The notes under the pieces are model-generated. The model was not told the DNA's origin and did not search any database. It saw only the letters and a program-made list of their open reading frames with translations. A stretch of DNA of 64,000 nt, taken from contig JAWWAY010000007.1 in the NCBI GenBank assembly GCA_033721235.1, positions 1 through 64,000 on the forward strand, written 5' to 3'. The translations under genes and the position numbers were made by a program. This stretch comes from UBA5078 sp033721235. Lineage in GTDB: Bacteria > Pseudomonadota > Gammaproteobacteria > Pseudomonadales > Pseudohongiellaceae. Position 1 is the first letter of the stretch, and each line of letters opens with the position of its first letter. Below, in pieces: positions 43,726 to 53,136 of this stretch.

Positions 43726-43971
43726 ATGTCAATTGATTCAACACAAATCAAACAACTGCTTAGTGAGCAGTTGGATGGGTGTGAAATAGTCGTACAAGGT
43801 GAGGGCGGAAAATTCCAAGTTCTTGCTGTGGGTGATGTTTTTGCTGGGCTCAATGCCGTGAAACGTCAACAGAAAGTGTATCAAATCCTCAACCCGCATA
43901 TAGCTAGTGGTGCGATTCATGCCGTTAGCATGCGCCTACTGACAAACGAAGAGCGGGCAGCGACCGCCTAA
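43726..43971 (+). CDS. ibaG: BolA-family protein IbaG
   Basis: An 81-residue BolA-like protein with GDVFAGLNAVKRQQKVYQIL and a C-terminal AIHAVSMRLLTNEE, typical of IbaG. These proteins pair with monothiol glutaredoxins in iron-sulfur handling and the acid response. It lies between mlaC and murA as in most gammaproteobacteria. Confidence 0.93.
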   Translation: MSIDSTQIKQLLSEQLDGCEIVVQGEGGKFQVLAVGDVFAGLNAVKRQQKVYQILNPHIASGAIHAVSMRLLTNEERAATA

Positions 43972-44003
43972 GTTTCCTCGAACCCCCAGACCCCGAGAAT
44001 TTA

Positions 44004-45266
44004 ATGGATAAGCTCTTAATTAATGGCGGTATAAGCCTTAATGGTGAAATACGTATTGCCGGCGCAAAAAACTCTGCTTTGCCAATATTGGCTGCAACTC
44101 TGTTAACGAGAGAGACTGTGCAGGTATGTAATTTACCGCATCTATACGATATTACGACAATGCTTGAGCTGCTCGGCTGTATGGGAGTTCAACCGGTGGT
44201 CGATGAAAAGCTCAATGTTGAAGTCAGTAGCGGCACTATCAAGCAGTTTAGTGCTCCCTATGCCTTGGTAAAGACCATGCGAGCCTCGATTCTCGTCTTG
44301 GGGCCCTTGCTTGCTCACTACGGCCAAGCAGAGGTTGCGCTACCTGGCGGTTGCGCTATCGGCAGTCGTCCAGTGAACCTGCACATTAGTGCGCTGGAGA
44401 AAATGGGGGCCGATATCGTCGTCGAAGATGGCTATATAAAAGCCAAAGTAGACGGGCGTTTAAAGGGAGCGCATATCTTTATGGATATGTGTACCGTCAC
44501 TGGGACCGAGAACGTGATGATGGCGGCCACCCTAGCGGACGGACAGACTATTATTGAAAATGCAGCGCGTGAGCCTGAAGTAGTAGACTTGGCCGATTGC
44601 CTGATCAAGATGGGCGCTGATATTAAAGGTCAGGGCACTGACACTATCGTTATTAATGGCCGCCCGAGCCTGCATGGCTGCAGCTACTCGGTAATGCCAG
44701 ACCGTATTGAGACAGGCACGTACTTGATCGCGGCGGCGGCAACTAGAGGGCGGGTTAAAGTGAAGGATACGCGCCCCGATATTCTTGAGTCCGTATTGAG
44801 TAAATTAGTCGAAGCGGGCGCAGATGTGAAAGTCGGAGATACGTGGATTGAGCTGGATATGCACGGCAAGAGACCAAAAGCGGTGTCATTGCGTACGGCA
44901 CCGTATCCTGCTTTCCCTACCGATATGCAGGCACAGTTTACGGCCTTGAATGCTATAGCCTCTGGCACTGGCTCGATCACTGAGACCGTGTTTGAAAATC
45001 GCTTCATGCATGTCCATGAAATGAACCGCATGGGCGCCTCAATGCATGTGGAAGGTAATACCGTTATCGTCAATGGGGTGTCTGCTTTGAAGGGCGCTCC
45101 AGTAATGGCGACCGATCTACGCGCCTCGGCCAGTTTGATTATTGCCGGCCTAGTGTCAGAGGGCGAGACAGTGGTTGATCGCATTTATCACATCGACCGT
45201 GGTTACGAGTGTATTGAAGAGAAGCTGCAATTATTGGGGGCTCGCATCAGACGAGTACCCTCGTAG
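44004..45266 (+). CDS. murA: UDP-N-acetylglucosamine 1-carboxyvinyltransferase
   Basis: A 420-residue enzyme catalysing the first committed step of peptidoglycan synthesis. The active-site cysteine targeted by fosfomycin is C117 in PGGCAIGSRPVNLH. The N-terminal GAKNSALPILAATLL and the catalytic FPTDMQAQFTAL and RFMHVHEM regions are intact. It continues the ibaG unit and is followed by hisG. Confidence 0.97.
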   Translation: MDKLLINGGISLNGEIRIAGAKNSALPILAATLLTRETVQVCNLPHLYDITTMLELLGCMGVQPVVDEKLNVEVSSGTIKQFSAPYALVKTMRASILVLGPLLAHYGQAEVALPGGCAIGSRPVNLHISALEKMGADIVVEDGYIKAKVDGRLKGAHIFMDMCTVTGTENVMMAATLADGQTIIENAAREPEVVDLADCLIKMGADIKGQGTDTIVINGRPSLHGCSYSVMPDRIETGTYLIAAAATRGRVKVKDTRPDILESVLSKLVEAGADVKVGDTWIELDMHGKRPKAVSLRTAPYPAFPTDMQAQFTALNAIASGTGSITETVFENRFMHVHEMNRMGASMHVEGNTVIVNGVSALKGAPVMATDLRASASLIIAGLVSEGETVVDRIYHIDRGYECIEEKLQLLGARIRRVPS

Positions 45267-45320
45267 TTGCTCATTATCAGCATTAAAGGAGTCACGACTC
45301 AGTAAAGGCGTGAAGACGAT

Positions 45321-45965
45321 ATGAGTGAAGAAAGAACGGTTATTGCATTAACAAAAGGGCGTATTCTTGAAGAAGTACTACCTCTGTTTGAGCGTGCCGG
45401 AATAGCTCCTCTAGAAGACATCAGCAAGAGCCGCAAGTTGATCTTTGATACGACTATGCCGAATGTGCAAATAATGGTGATTCGTGGCTCTGATGTCCCC
45501 ACTTATGTTGAGTTCGGTAGTGCCGACCTAGGAGTGGTGGGTAAAGATTTACTAATGGAGTATGGCAGCGAGGGTTTCTACGAGCCTTTGGATTTGCGCT
45601 TGGCTCGTTGTCGTTTGATGACGGCCGCTCCGGTAGGGGCTAAGCCGGTACAAGGGCGCGTTAAGGTTGCTACCAAGTTTACTGGTATCACCAAGCGTTA
45701 CTTTGCGCAAAAAGGCGTGCAGATAGATTTAATTAAATTAAATGGCGCACTGGAGCTAGCGCCCTCCATGGGCTTGGCGGATATCATTGTGGATATCGTC
45801 GATAGCGGAAGAACGCTTGTTGCCAATGGCTTAGAGCCCCATGATTTGATAGCGGATATTAGCTCGAGGGTAATCGTCAACAAAGCAGCGATGAAGATGA
45901 AGCATGCATTGATTACCCCCTTGCTCGAAAAATTAAGTGAAGCCGTTGCCGCTAATCAGACCTGA
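45321..45965 (+). CDS. hisG: ATP phosphoribosyltransferase, short form
   Basis: A 214-residue HisG of the short type, lacking the C-terminal regulatory domain and therefore needing HisZ encoded elsewhere. Signatures include ALTKGRILEEVLPLF and the PRPP-binding block ADIIVDIVDSGRTLVANGL. It starts histidine synthesis. hisD follows after eight bases. Confidence 0.95.
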   Translation: MSEERTVIALTKGRILEEVLPLFERAGIAPLEDISKSRKLIFDTTMPNVQIMVIRGSDVPTYVEFGSADLGVVGKDLLMEYGSEGFYEPLDLRLARCRLMTAAPVGAKPVQGRVKVATKFTGITKRYFAQKGVQIDLIKLNGALELAPSMGLADIIVDIVDSGRTLVANGLEPHDLIADISSRVIVNKAAMKMKHALITPLLEKLSEAVAANQT

Positions 45966-45973
45966 GAAACAAC

Positions 45974-47299
45974 ATGTCCGTACAGATGCCCAATATTAAA
46001 TTCCTAGACTCTCGCAGTGATAATTTTGCGAGCGATCTTGGCGCGATGCTCAATCGCGCGATTCTGGCCAAGCCGGAGCTTAATGCAACGGTTGAGACCA
46101 TACTGCGTGATGTCAGAAAAGACGGCGATGAAGCGCTGTTGGCCTATACCCGTCGTTTCGACAGTTTTCCTGCCGAGTCCGTGCAAGACTTAGAAGTCAG
46201 CGCCGAGCAAATGCAGATTAGTCTCAAGCGCTTGCCGAGCACACAACGCAAGGCGCTGGAGAAAGCTGCCGAGCGAATACGCCTGTACCATGAGAAGCAA
46301 AAGCAAGGTTCTTGGTCCTATACAGAGGCTGACGGCTCTGTTTATGGACAACAAGTTAATCCTTTGGAGCGTGTGGGTATCTATGTTCCTGGTGGTAAGG
46401 CTAATTATCCTTCTTCCATGCTGATGAACGCGATTCCGGCGAAGGTAGCAGGAGTCAAAGAGATTATCGCAGTGGTGCCAACGGCATGGAATGAGGCCGG
46501 CGACTTGATTTTCGCAGCGGCGGCTTTGGCCGGCGTGGATCGAATTTTCACAGTAGGCGGGGCGCAGGCTATCGCGGCCTTAGCCTATGGCACTCAATCG
46601 GTCCCCAAGGTCGACAAGATTACCGGGCCGGGGAATATCTACGTCACTATTGCTAAGAAACAGGTATTTGGCGAGGTGGGAATCGATATGATTGCAGGGC
46701 CGTCCGAGCTTACGATTATCTGTGACGGTAAGACCAATCCCGATTGGATTGCGATGGATTTATTCTCACAGGCGGAGCACGACGAGCAGGCACAATCCAT
46801 ATTGATTAGTCCTGATAAGGACTATTTGGATGCGGTGTTGGAAAGCATCGAACGTCTATTGCCCACGATGCCGCGCCAAGACATTATCGCAAAATCTCTA
46901 GGGGATCGTGGCGTATTTGTCCTAGCGCGCTCTTTAGAGGATGCGGCGGCTATCAGCGATGAGATTGCACCAGAGCACTTAGAGTTGTCAGTGGCGGACC
47001 CTCAGGCTCTGGCAGAGAAGATTTCCCATGCCGGAGCTATCTTTATGGGACGCTACAGTGCCGAGGCTCTAGGCGATTATTGTGCTGGGCCCAGCCATGT
47101 CTTGCCTACCTCTGGGACGGCGCGATTCTTCTCTGCCTTGGGCGTTTATGACTTCCAGAAGCGTAGCTCTATTATCCAGTGCTCGGCTCAAGGCGCAGCC
47201 AGTTTAGCGGGCGTTGCTTCGGAGTTAGCCAATAGAGAATTCTTGCCAGCTCACGCCGCATCGGCAGACTATCGCGACGGGTCCGGTTCGGTAGAATAA
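45974..47299 (+). CDS. hisD: Histidinol dehydrogenase
   Basis: A 441-residue zinc enzyme for the last two steps of histidine synthesis. Visible motifs are VGIYVPGGKANYPSSMLM, the family signature in MIAGPSELTIICD and zinc-site residues in FSQAEHDEQAQS and GPSHVLPTSGTARF. hisC, which follows in Pseudomonas, is missing; the convergent algW begins at the next base. Confidence 0.96.
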   Translation: MSVQMPNIKFLDSRSDNFASDLGAMLNRAILAKPELNATVETILRDVRKDGDEALLAYTRRFDSFPAESVQDLEVSAEQMQISLKRLPSTQRKALEKAAERIRLYHEKQKQGSWSYTEADGSVYGQQVNPLERVGIYVPGGKANYPSSMLMNAIPAKVAGVKEIIAVVPTAWNEAGDLIFAAAALAGVDRIFTVGGAQAIAALAYGTQSVPKVDKITGPGNIYVTIAKKQVFGEVGIDMIAGPSELTIICDGKTNPDWIAMDLFSQAEHDEQAQSILISPDKDYLDAVLESIERLLPTMPRQDIIAKSLGDRGVFVLARSLEDAAAISDEIAPEHLELSVADPQALAEKISHAGAIFMGRYSAEALGDYCAGPSHVLPTSGTARFFSALGVYDFQKRSSIIQCSAQGAASLAGVASELANREFLPAHAASADYRDGSGSVE

Positions 47300-48463
47300 T
47301 TAGCGGGGGATACGGTACTGCGCGGTGCCTTCCCCCAGCTCTACCTGAACGGTAATACTCTCTCCTGTTCGATAGATACTTAAGTTGACCGTCTCTCCCG
47401 GCGCCTTGCGATTGATCTGATCCACCGCGCTGATGATATTGGTAATCGCATTACCGTCAATCGCCTGCATAACATCCCCCGGCCTTATGCCAGCTTGCTC
47501 TGCAGGACTATTGGGGTTCACTTGTTCGATTAACAGGCCTCTTATATCGGGGCGGCCGAAAAAAGTCATACTGCTTTCTTCGTCTAATAACTCCCCGGTA
47601 ACGACGCCGAGATAGCCAGGTGAGGCCTCGCCATAGGTCAGTAATTGCTCCATGACGCCCATGGCTTTATTGATAGGGACCGCGAAACCAATCCCATCTG
47701 ACCCCCCAGATTGAGAGTAGATGAAGGAGTTAATGCCGATCAGCTCGCCCTGTTCATTGACCAGAGCACCGCCGGAATTGCCATAATTAATAGCCGCATC
47801 GGTTTGAATATATTCCACTATAGGTAGTCCGTTTTGGGGGATGCCTAAGGCGCTCACGATGCCTCGTGACACCGACTTTTGGCTAATCAATTCTTGGCTT
47901 GGAAAGCCGATGGCTAATACAGTGTCGCCCACTCTAACTTCGTCCGATGAGCCCACTGGGATGGGTGGGGGGAGCTCGTCTGAGTCTATCTGCAATAAAG
48001 CTAGGTCTGTGCTGGGGTCTGAGCCGATTACTCGCGCGGCGCTGATAAACACCTTATTGTTTAAGTCCCCATAGCGAACTTCAATATCTTGTGCCCCGTC
48101 TATGACATGAAGTGCGGTGAGAACATGGCCTTGGTCGCTCACGATAATCCCGGAGCCAAGGCTGCTGAAGGAGCGCTCTGCCGGCAGATCCTCTAGTAGA
48201 CTGCGCAAAGCCGGCGTCATTTGTTCTTCTGGTGGAATCTGGATCTGCTGTCGTATCGTCGAGTGAATGCTGATAACTGATGGTGCCGCTCGCTCGACGG
48301 CGTCGGCAATTGAGATGCTGGCAGTAGCTTGTTCGACTTGCGCGGTTTCGACTTGTTCCAAGCGTTCACTGAGCTTCTGTGCTTGCTGGTACTGCAGCAT
48401 TACGATGGCGCATAGGATACCTGCAATACTGGGCCATGTTATGAATTGCAGAAATTTTTTCAT
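47300..48463 (-). CDS. algW: Envelope-stress serine protease AlgW/DegS
   Basis: A 387-residue trypsin-like protease with one N-terminal membrane anchor and one C-terminal PDZ domain (about 280-380), the DegS/AlgW layout. The catalytic triad is H119 (TALHV), D153 (STDLALL) and S230 (GNSGGAL). It cuts the anti-sigma factor when misfolded porins bind the PDZ domain, releasing the sigma-E type factor. Confidence 0.93.
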   Translation of the reverse strand: MKKFLQFITWPSIAGILCAIVMLQYQQAQKLSERLEQVETAQVEQATASISIADAVERAAPSVISIHSTIRQQIQIPPEEQMTPALRSLLEDLPAERSFSSLGSGIIVSDQGHVLTALHVIDGAQDIEVRYGDLNNKVFISAARVIGSDPSTDLALLQIDSDELPPPIPVGSSDEVRVGDTVLAIGFPSQELISQKSVSRGIVSALGIPQNGLPIVEYIQTDAAINYGNSGGALVNEQGELIGINSFIYSQSGGSDGIGFAVPINKAMGVMEQLLTYGEASPGYLGVVTGELLDEESSMTFFGRPDIRGLLIEQVNPNSPAEQAGIRPGDVMQAIDGNAITNIISAVDQINRKAPGETVNLSIYRTGESITVQVELGEGTAQYRIPR

Positions 48464-48587
48464 TAGATCCTAAAGCGGTTTTGCGGCTGTTGTTATTAAG
48501 TCTGCTAACATAGCAGCTGTTGAACAGTGATGTGCTAGCTTAGTGCGCATTATGCGAGTTATTCAGTGCTATGTGAAGGTGGAATAA

Positions 48588-49349
48588 ATGTCTGTATCCC
48601 GCGATGAAATAATGCGAGAGATTAAAGTCTTGCTGCGTCCTGAGCAGTTTAAGGACTATTGCCCCAATGGCCTTCAAGTTGAAGGTAAGTCGGAAATCAA
48701 GAAAATCGTGTCTGGAGTTACAGCATGTCAGGCATTGATCGACGCAGCAATAGCCGCCCAGGCCGATCTATTGCTCGTGCACCATGGCTATTTTTGGCGT
48801 GGTGAAGACGAAACTCTTACTGGCATTAAGCGCACTCGGGTTCAAAGTCTATTGGCTAATGATGTAAACCTGCTTGCCTATCATTTGCCGCTGGATGCGC
48901 ATGCCGATCTCGGAAACAATGCTCAGCTTGGGCGCTTGCTAGGAATTACGGAGACGGGCGATCTGGGCAAGCAAAACAATCATAGCATTGGTCTCGTTGG
49001 GCGCTTCGATAAGCCCTTGACCCCAAAGGAGCTCTCCGAGCTGCTTAGCGAGCGCCTTGGTCGCGAGCCACTTCATATTGATGGCGGTCCCCAGCAGATA
49101 TCCACTGTTGCCTGGTGCACTGGAGCCGCACAGAATTTTATCGATTTGGCGCTTACTGCCGGTGCAGATGCCTATATCAGTGGGGAGATATCGGAGCCTA
49201 CTGTTCATACTGCTAGGGAGGCTGGAATTCATTATTACTCTGCGGGGCATCACGCCACTGAGCGTTACGGAGTTCAGGCGCTTGCCCGCCATTTGGCAGA
49301 TAAGTTCGCACTTGAGCACGAGTTTATCGATATTGATAACCCGGTTTAG
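48588..49349 (+). CDS. NIF3-like dinuclear metal centre protein (YbgI type)
   Basis: A 253-residue member of the NIF3/YbgI family. Metal ligands are visible in LLVHHGYFW, LAYHLPLDAH and HYYSAGHHATERYGV. YbgI forms a hexameric ring with two metals per subunit. A GTP cyclohydrolase-type function has been proposed for relatives, but the role is uncertain. It is divergent from algW, as in Pseudomonas. Confidence 0.92.
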   Translation: MSVSRDEIMREIKVLLRPEQFKDYCPNGLQVEGKSEIKKIVSGVTACQALIDAAIAAQADLLLVHHGYFWRGEDETLTGIKRTRVQSLLANDVNLLAYHLPLDAHADLGNNAQLGRLLGITETGDLGKQNNHSIGLVGRFDKPLTPKELSELLSERLGREPLHIDGGPQQISTVAWCTGAAQNFIDLALTAGADAYISGEISEPTVHTAREAGIHYYSAGHHATERYGVQALARHLADKFALEHEFIDIDNPV

Positions 49350-49356
49350 TTTGAAC

Positions 49357-49387
49357 AAAAAAAAGGGGCATAGTGCCCCTTTTTTTT
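49357..49387. terminator. Bidirectional rho-independent terminator
   Basis: The arms are eight A then GGGGCA, and TGCCCC then eight T, around the loop TAG. It separates the convergent NIF3-like gene and cysNC. Confidence 0.93.
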
Positions 49388-49404
49388 GTATTGTCGTTTC
49401 GCTG

Positions 49405-51312
49405 TTAGATCACTTTGCGTGACTGCATTAGGCGAACGACTTGGTCGATGCTGTCTTCGATAGACAGCTTGCCAGTATCCAGAACGAGGTCAGGATTTTC
49501 TGGCTCATCGTAGTCGAAAGAGATGCCTGGGATATCTTCTGATGGACGCTGCTCGGCGGACGCATACAAGCCGCTTGGGTCGCGCTGTTTACATACTTCC
49601 AGCTCAGGGTTTAGATACACCATTAAGCAATTGTCACGACCAATAACGCTAATAGCATGTTCGCGAGAGTCTTTATTGGGTGCCACGAATGCAGCACAGC
49701 AAATGAGACCTGACTCGTTTAGTAGTTTAGCGACATTGGCGCTGCGGCGCAGGTTCTCTGCACGGCCAAGTTGGTCATGGGGAAGGTCTTTGCTAATGCC
49801 GAGGCGCATGGCTTTGCCGTCCAATACGGTACTGACGCGTCCCATATCGAATAGCCGACGCTCAAGGCCGTGAGCCAAGGTGGACTTGCCAGAGCCGGAA
49901 AGGCCAATGAACATAACCGTAACGGGTTCTTGACCATATCGTGCTGCGCGCTCTTCACGAGTAACATGGAGCGTGCTCTTCGCAGAGTCCGTATGCATTG
50001 TGGAGTCTTTGCTTTTCGCAGCGATCATGCCCGCGCCGACGGTCACATTGCTCAGTCTGTCGATAATAATAAGAGCACCGGTACTTCTATTGGCGGCGTA
50101 GTTATCGACACATACGACTTGCTCTAGTTCTATTTCGCACTGCCCGATGGCATTAAGCTCCAAAGTGGGAGCGGGGCCTTTTTCGAGTGTATTCACATCA
50201 ATAGTGTACTTAAGAGTTTTGACCTTGCCGGTAACGGTCTTTGGCCCTAGCTTGAAGTCATAAAGCTTGCCGGGGAGCAAAGGCTCGTCAGCCATCCATA
50301 CAAGAGTGGCGGAGAAGCTATCGGTGACGATAGGGAAGTTGTCGCTATGCACGATCATATCGCCACGGCTGACATCAATTTCGTCTTCAAGGGTAAGAGT
50401 GATGGCCATGTCTGTGAATGCCGACTCTAGCTCTTCGTCGTAGGTCACGATGGACTTTACGCGGCTCTTACGTTGGGATGGTAGAACGACTACCTCATCG
50501 CCCTTACGGACGATGCCTGAGGCCATGGTGCCGCAGAAACCGCGGAAGTTTAAGTTGGGGCGGTTAACGAACTGCACAGGGAAGCGAAGATCATCCAGGT
50601 TTCTATCCTTGGCGATCTCTACGCTTTCGAAAAGAGACATAAGCGTCTGTCCATCGTACCAAGGCATGTTTTCGCTCGGCGTCACCACATTGTCGCCGTT
50701 AAGCGCGGACATGGGAATAAACTGGAAGTCAGCCTTGTTCAGTTTCTTCGAAAACTTCAGGTAATCTGCTTTAATTTTCTCGTAAACTTCTTGGTCGTAG
50801 TCCACTAGGTCCATTTTGTTGATGGCCACTACAATATGCTTAATCCCCAACAAAGAGGTAATGAAACTATGACGGCGGGTTTGTACTTGTACGCCGTGAC
50901 GAGCATCGATGAGGATTACCGCCAGGTCGCAGGTTGAGGCGCCGGTGGCCATATTGCGAGTGTATTGCTCGTGCCCAGGTGTGTCGGCAATGATGAATTT
51001 GCGTTTCGCTGTTGAGAAATAGCGATAGGCAACATCGATGGTAATCCCTTGTTCGCGCTCTGCTTGAAGGCCGTCTACCAGCAGAGCTAAGTCCATCTCC
51101 CCGCCTGTTGTGCCCGATTTGACACTATCCGCCTTGATGGCACTTAGGTGATCCTCGTAGATCATCTTGGTGTCGTGGAGAAGTCTGCCAATCAGGGTGC
51201 TTTTGCCATCATCTACGCTGCCGCAAGTTAGTAGGCGCAGCAGCTCTTTGCGTTCGTGTTGAGCCAGATAAGCATTGATATCTGTGCTAATGAGATCGGA
51301 TTGGTGTGACAT
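49405..51312 (-). CDS. cysNC: Bifunctional sulfate adenylyltransferase subunit 1 / adenylylsulfate kinase
   Basis: A 635-residue fusion. The N-terminal GTPase (GSVDDGKSTLIGRL at 31-44, DTPGHEQYTRNMA, NKMDLVD) is CysN, which drives APS formation by CysD. From residue 470 a second P-loop, GLSGSGKST, begins an APS kinase domain that makes PAPS. The enzyme thus carries out both activation steps of sulfate assimilation with CysD, encoded 75 bases upstream. Confidence 0.95.
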   Translation of the reverse strand: MSHQSDLISTDINAYLAQHERKELLRLLTCGSVDDGKSTLIGRLLHDTKMIYEDHLSAIKADSVKSGTTGGEMDLALLVDGLQAEREQGITIDVAYRYFSTAKRKFIIADTPGHEQYTRNMATGASTCDLAVILIDARHGVQVQTRRHSFITSLLGIKHIVVAINKMDLVDYDQEVYEKIKADYLKFSKKLNKADFQFIPMSALNGDNVVTPSENMPWYDGQTLMSLFESVEIAKDRNLDDLRFPVQFVNRPNLNFRGFCGTMASGIVRKGDEVVVLPSQRKSRVKSIVTYDEELESAFTDMAITLTLEDEIDVSRGDMIVHSDNFPIVTDSFSATLVWMADEPLLPGKLYDFKLGPKTVTGKVKTLKYTIDVNTLEKGPAPTLELNAIGQCEIELEQVVCVDNYAANRSTGALIIIDRLSNVTVGAGMIAAKSKDSTMHTDSAKSTLHVTREERAARYGQEPVTVMFIGLSGSGKSTLAHGLERRLFDMGRVSTVLDGKAMRLGISKDLPHDQLGRAENLRRSANVAKLLNESGLICCAAFVAPNKDSREHAISVIGRDNCLMVYLNPELEVCKQRDPSGLYASAEQRPSEDIPGISFDYDEPENPDLVLDTGKLSIEDSIDQVVRLMQSRKVI

Positions 51313-51387
51313 AGTAGTTGAACCTAATAAATTCTATTTCTGTGCCGAGATGTCGATGCACTCTCTGGCGTTGAATTAATCGCTTGC

Positions 51388-52296
51388 TTAGAAGTAGCCC
51401 TTACGCTTCTTGTCTTCCATAGAGCCTGCCTTGTCGCTATCGATTAGGCGGCCTTGGCGCTCGGAAGTCGTTGCCAATAGCATCTCTTGAATGATTTCTG
51501 GCAGCGTAGTGGCCTCAGACTCGACGGCCCCTGTTAAGGGGTAGCAGCCAAGGGTTCTGAAGCGAACCATCTTAGTTTCGACTTTTTGATCTGGGCTGAT
51601 CGGCATGCGATCGTCATCTACCATGATGTCGACGCCGTCAATGTTCACGACTGGGCGTGGCTTGGCGTAGTACAAAGGTACAATGTCGATGTTGTTGAGA
51701 TAGATGTATTGCCAGATATCCAGCTCAGTCCAGTTAGAGAGAGGGAAAACGCGAATGCTTTCCCCTTTATTCACTTTACAGTTGTAAAAATTCCATAGCT
51801 CTGGACGTTGGTTTTTCGGATCCCAGCCGTGATTCTTATCGCGGAAAGAGAATACTCTCTCTTTGGCACGGGCCTTTTCCTCATCCCGTCGCGCACCGCC
51901 GAAGGCAGCATCGAACTTATATTTGTTTAAAGCCTGACGCAGCGCCTGTGTTTTCATGACGTCGGTGTGTTTTTCACTGCCGTGAGTGAAAGGGCCTACG
52001 CCAGCCTCTACACCTTCCTGGTTCGTGTGGATGATAAGGTCGAGGCCGAGTTTTTTTGCCACATTATCGCGAAACTCAATCATTTCCCTAAACTTCCAAG
52101 TGGTATCTACGTGCAAGAGAGGGAAGGGAGGCTTGCCAGGGTAAAAGGCCTTCATTGCCAAATGTAGCATTACGGAAGAGTCTTTCCCGATGGAGTACAT
52201 CATGACAGGGTTGTCGAATTCGGCGGCGACCTCACGGATGATGTGAATGCTCTCGGCTTCAAGTTGCTTAAGGTGTGTCAGATTGTATTGCGTCAT
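51388..52296 (-). CDS. cysD: Sulfate adenylyltransferase subunit 2
   Basis: A 302-residue ATP pyrophosphatase-fold protein with the PP-motif MMYSIGKDSSVMLHLA and the conserved FGGARRDEEKARAKERVFSFRD. It forms APS from ATP and sulfate when coupled to CysN GTP hydrolysis. It is the first gene of cysD-cysNC. Confidence 0.96.
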   Translation of the reverse strand: MTQYNLTHLKQLEAESIHIIREVAAEFDNPVMMYSIGKDSSVMLHLAMKAFYPGKPPFPLLHVDTTWKFREMIEFRDNVAKKLGLDLIIHTNQEGVEAGVGPFTHGSEKHTDVMKTQALRQALNKYKFDAAFGGARRDEEKARAKERVFSFRDKNHGWDPKNQRPELWNFYNCKVNKGESIRVFPLSNWTELDIWQYIYLNNIDIVPLYYAKPRPVVNIDGVDIMVDDDRMPISPDQKVETKMVRFRTLGCYPLTGAVESEATTLPEIIQEMLLATTSERQGRLIDSDKAGSMEDKKRKGYF

Positions 52297-52395
52297 ACTT
52301 CTTCACTTTTCTTTTCGCTAAGTCGACCCCTGCGCTATAGTTTTCGAGCGCTAGAGGTCGATGCCTTTAAGGGTTGTTTATCGGTTGATTGAGGC

Positions 52396-52845
52396 TTATT
52401 GGTCCTTGTCGGTCTCTTTTATTTTCTCGATACCAAAATCCTCAGCTAGGGCGCCCACTTGGTTAGGGTCTTGCCTAGGTGCATAATCCTTCGGCGCCTG
52501 CATGCTGTCGTCATTGTCTTCTTCTGGGGCGGACAGGCCAAAGCCATTATCGGTAGATGTGGGTAATAGTTTGTTCGCCACGTCTTCCGAACATAGGCCT
52601 TGAGCGCCATTGGCTAAATGCTGATAGACGTCTTTGTAGCTATCAGTCATTTGCTGAACCAATTCAGCGGTGGTGTTGAAATGGTCACTCACTTCTTCTC
52701 GGTAAATTGCGTGATTTCGCTGCAATTCCTGCACACGATCCTCCAATTCACTTACTTTTGAAGAGTCGGAGGCTTTTCTAGAAGCAAGCAAATAGCCCAG
52801 TACGAGCCCTGCTGCCAAACCGCCCAGTGCAATCATCCATACCAT
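52396..52845 (-). CDS. zapG: Cell-envelope protein ZapG/YhcB (DUF1043)
   Basis: A 149-residue protein with an N-terminal membrane helix (MIALGGLAAGLVLGYLLA) and a coiled-coil with YREEVSDHFNTTAELVQQMTDSYKDVYQHLANGA, the DUF1043 core. In E. coli YhcB helps couple division, lipid and cell-wall synthesis. I chose the ATG at 52845; a TTG two codons earlier with GAGG upstream is a fair alternative. It is divergent from zapE. Confidence 0.88.
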   Translation of the reverse strand: MVWMIALGGLAAGLVLGYLLASRKASDSSKVSELEDRVQELQRNHAIYREEVSDHFNTTAELVQQMTDSYKDVYQHLANGAQGLCSEDVANKLLPTSTDNGFGLSAPEEDNDDSMQAPKDYAPRQDPNQVGALAEDFGIEKIKETDKDQ

Positions 52846-53136
52846 ATTCAAACAGTGCCTCAGGTGCTGAGAGCCGTTATTTTGCTCGGCTCTGATTTTA
52901 AGATGCGCAAGTATAGCCTGATTTCGGCCTTTCTTGGAGTAAAAAATGGATATTCCACTACTATTGCCACTAGAGCGCAACTTTTGTGATTTGTTACCAA
53001 TCTTCTCGGAACTCGACTAGTGTGCTGGTGCGCTTTGGCATAAAATGAGGCTTCTTTGCGCATAGGCGTGCATTGAGCTTCCCTTTTTATTAATCGAATT
53101 GTCGACCCTCTGGTATGGGTTGAACGGTGGTTTTGT

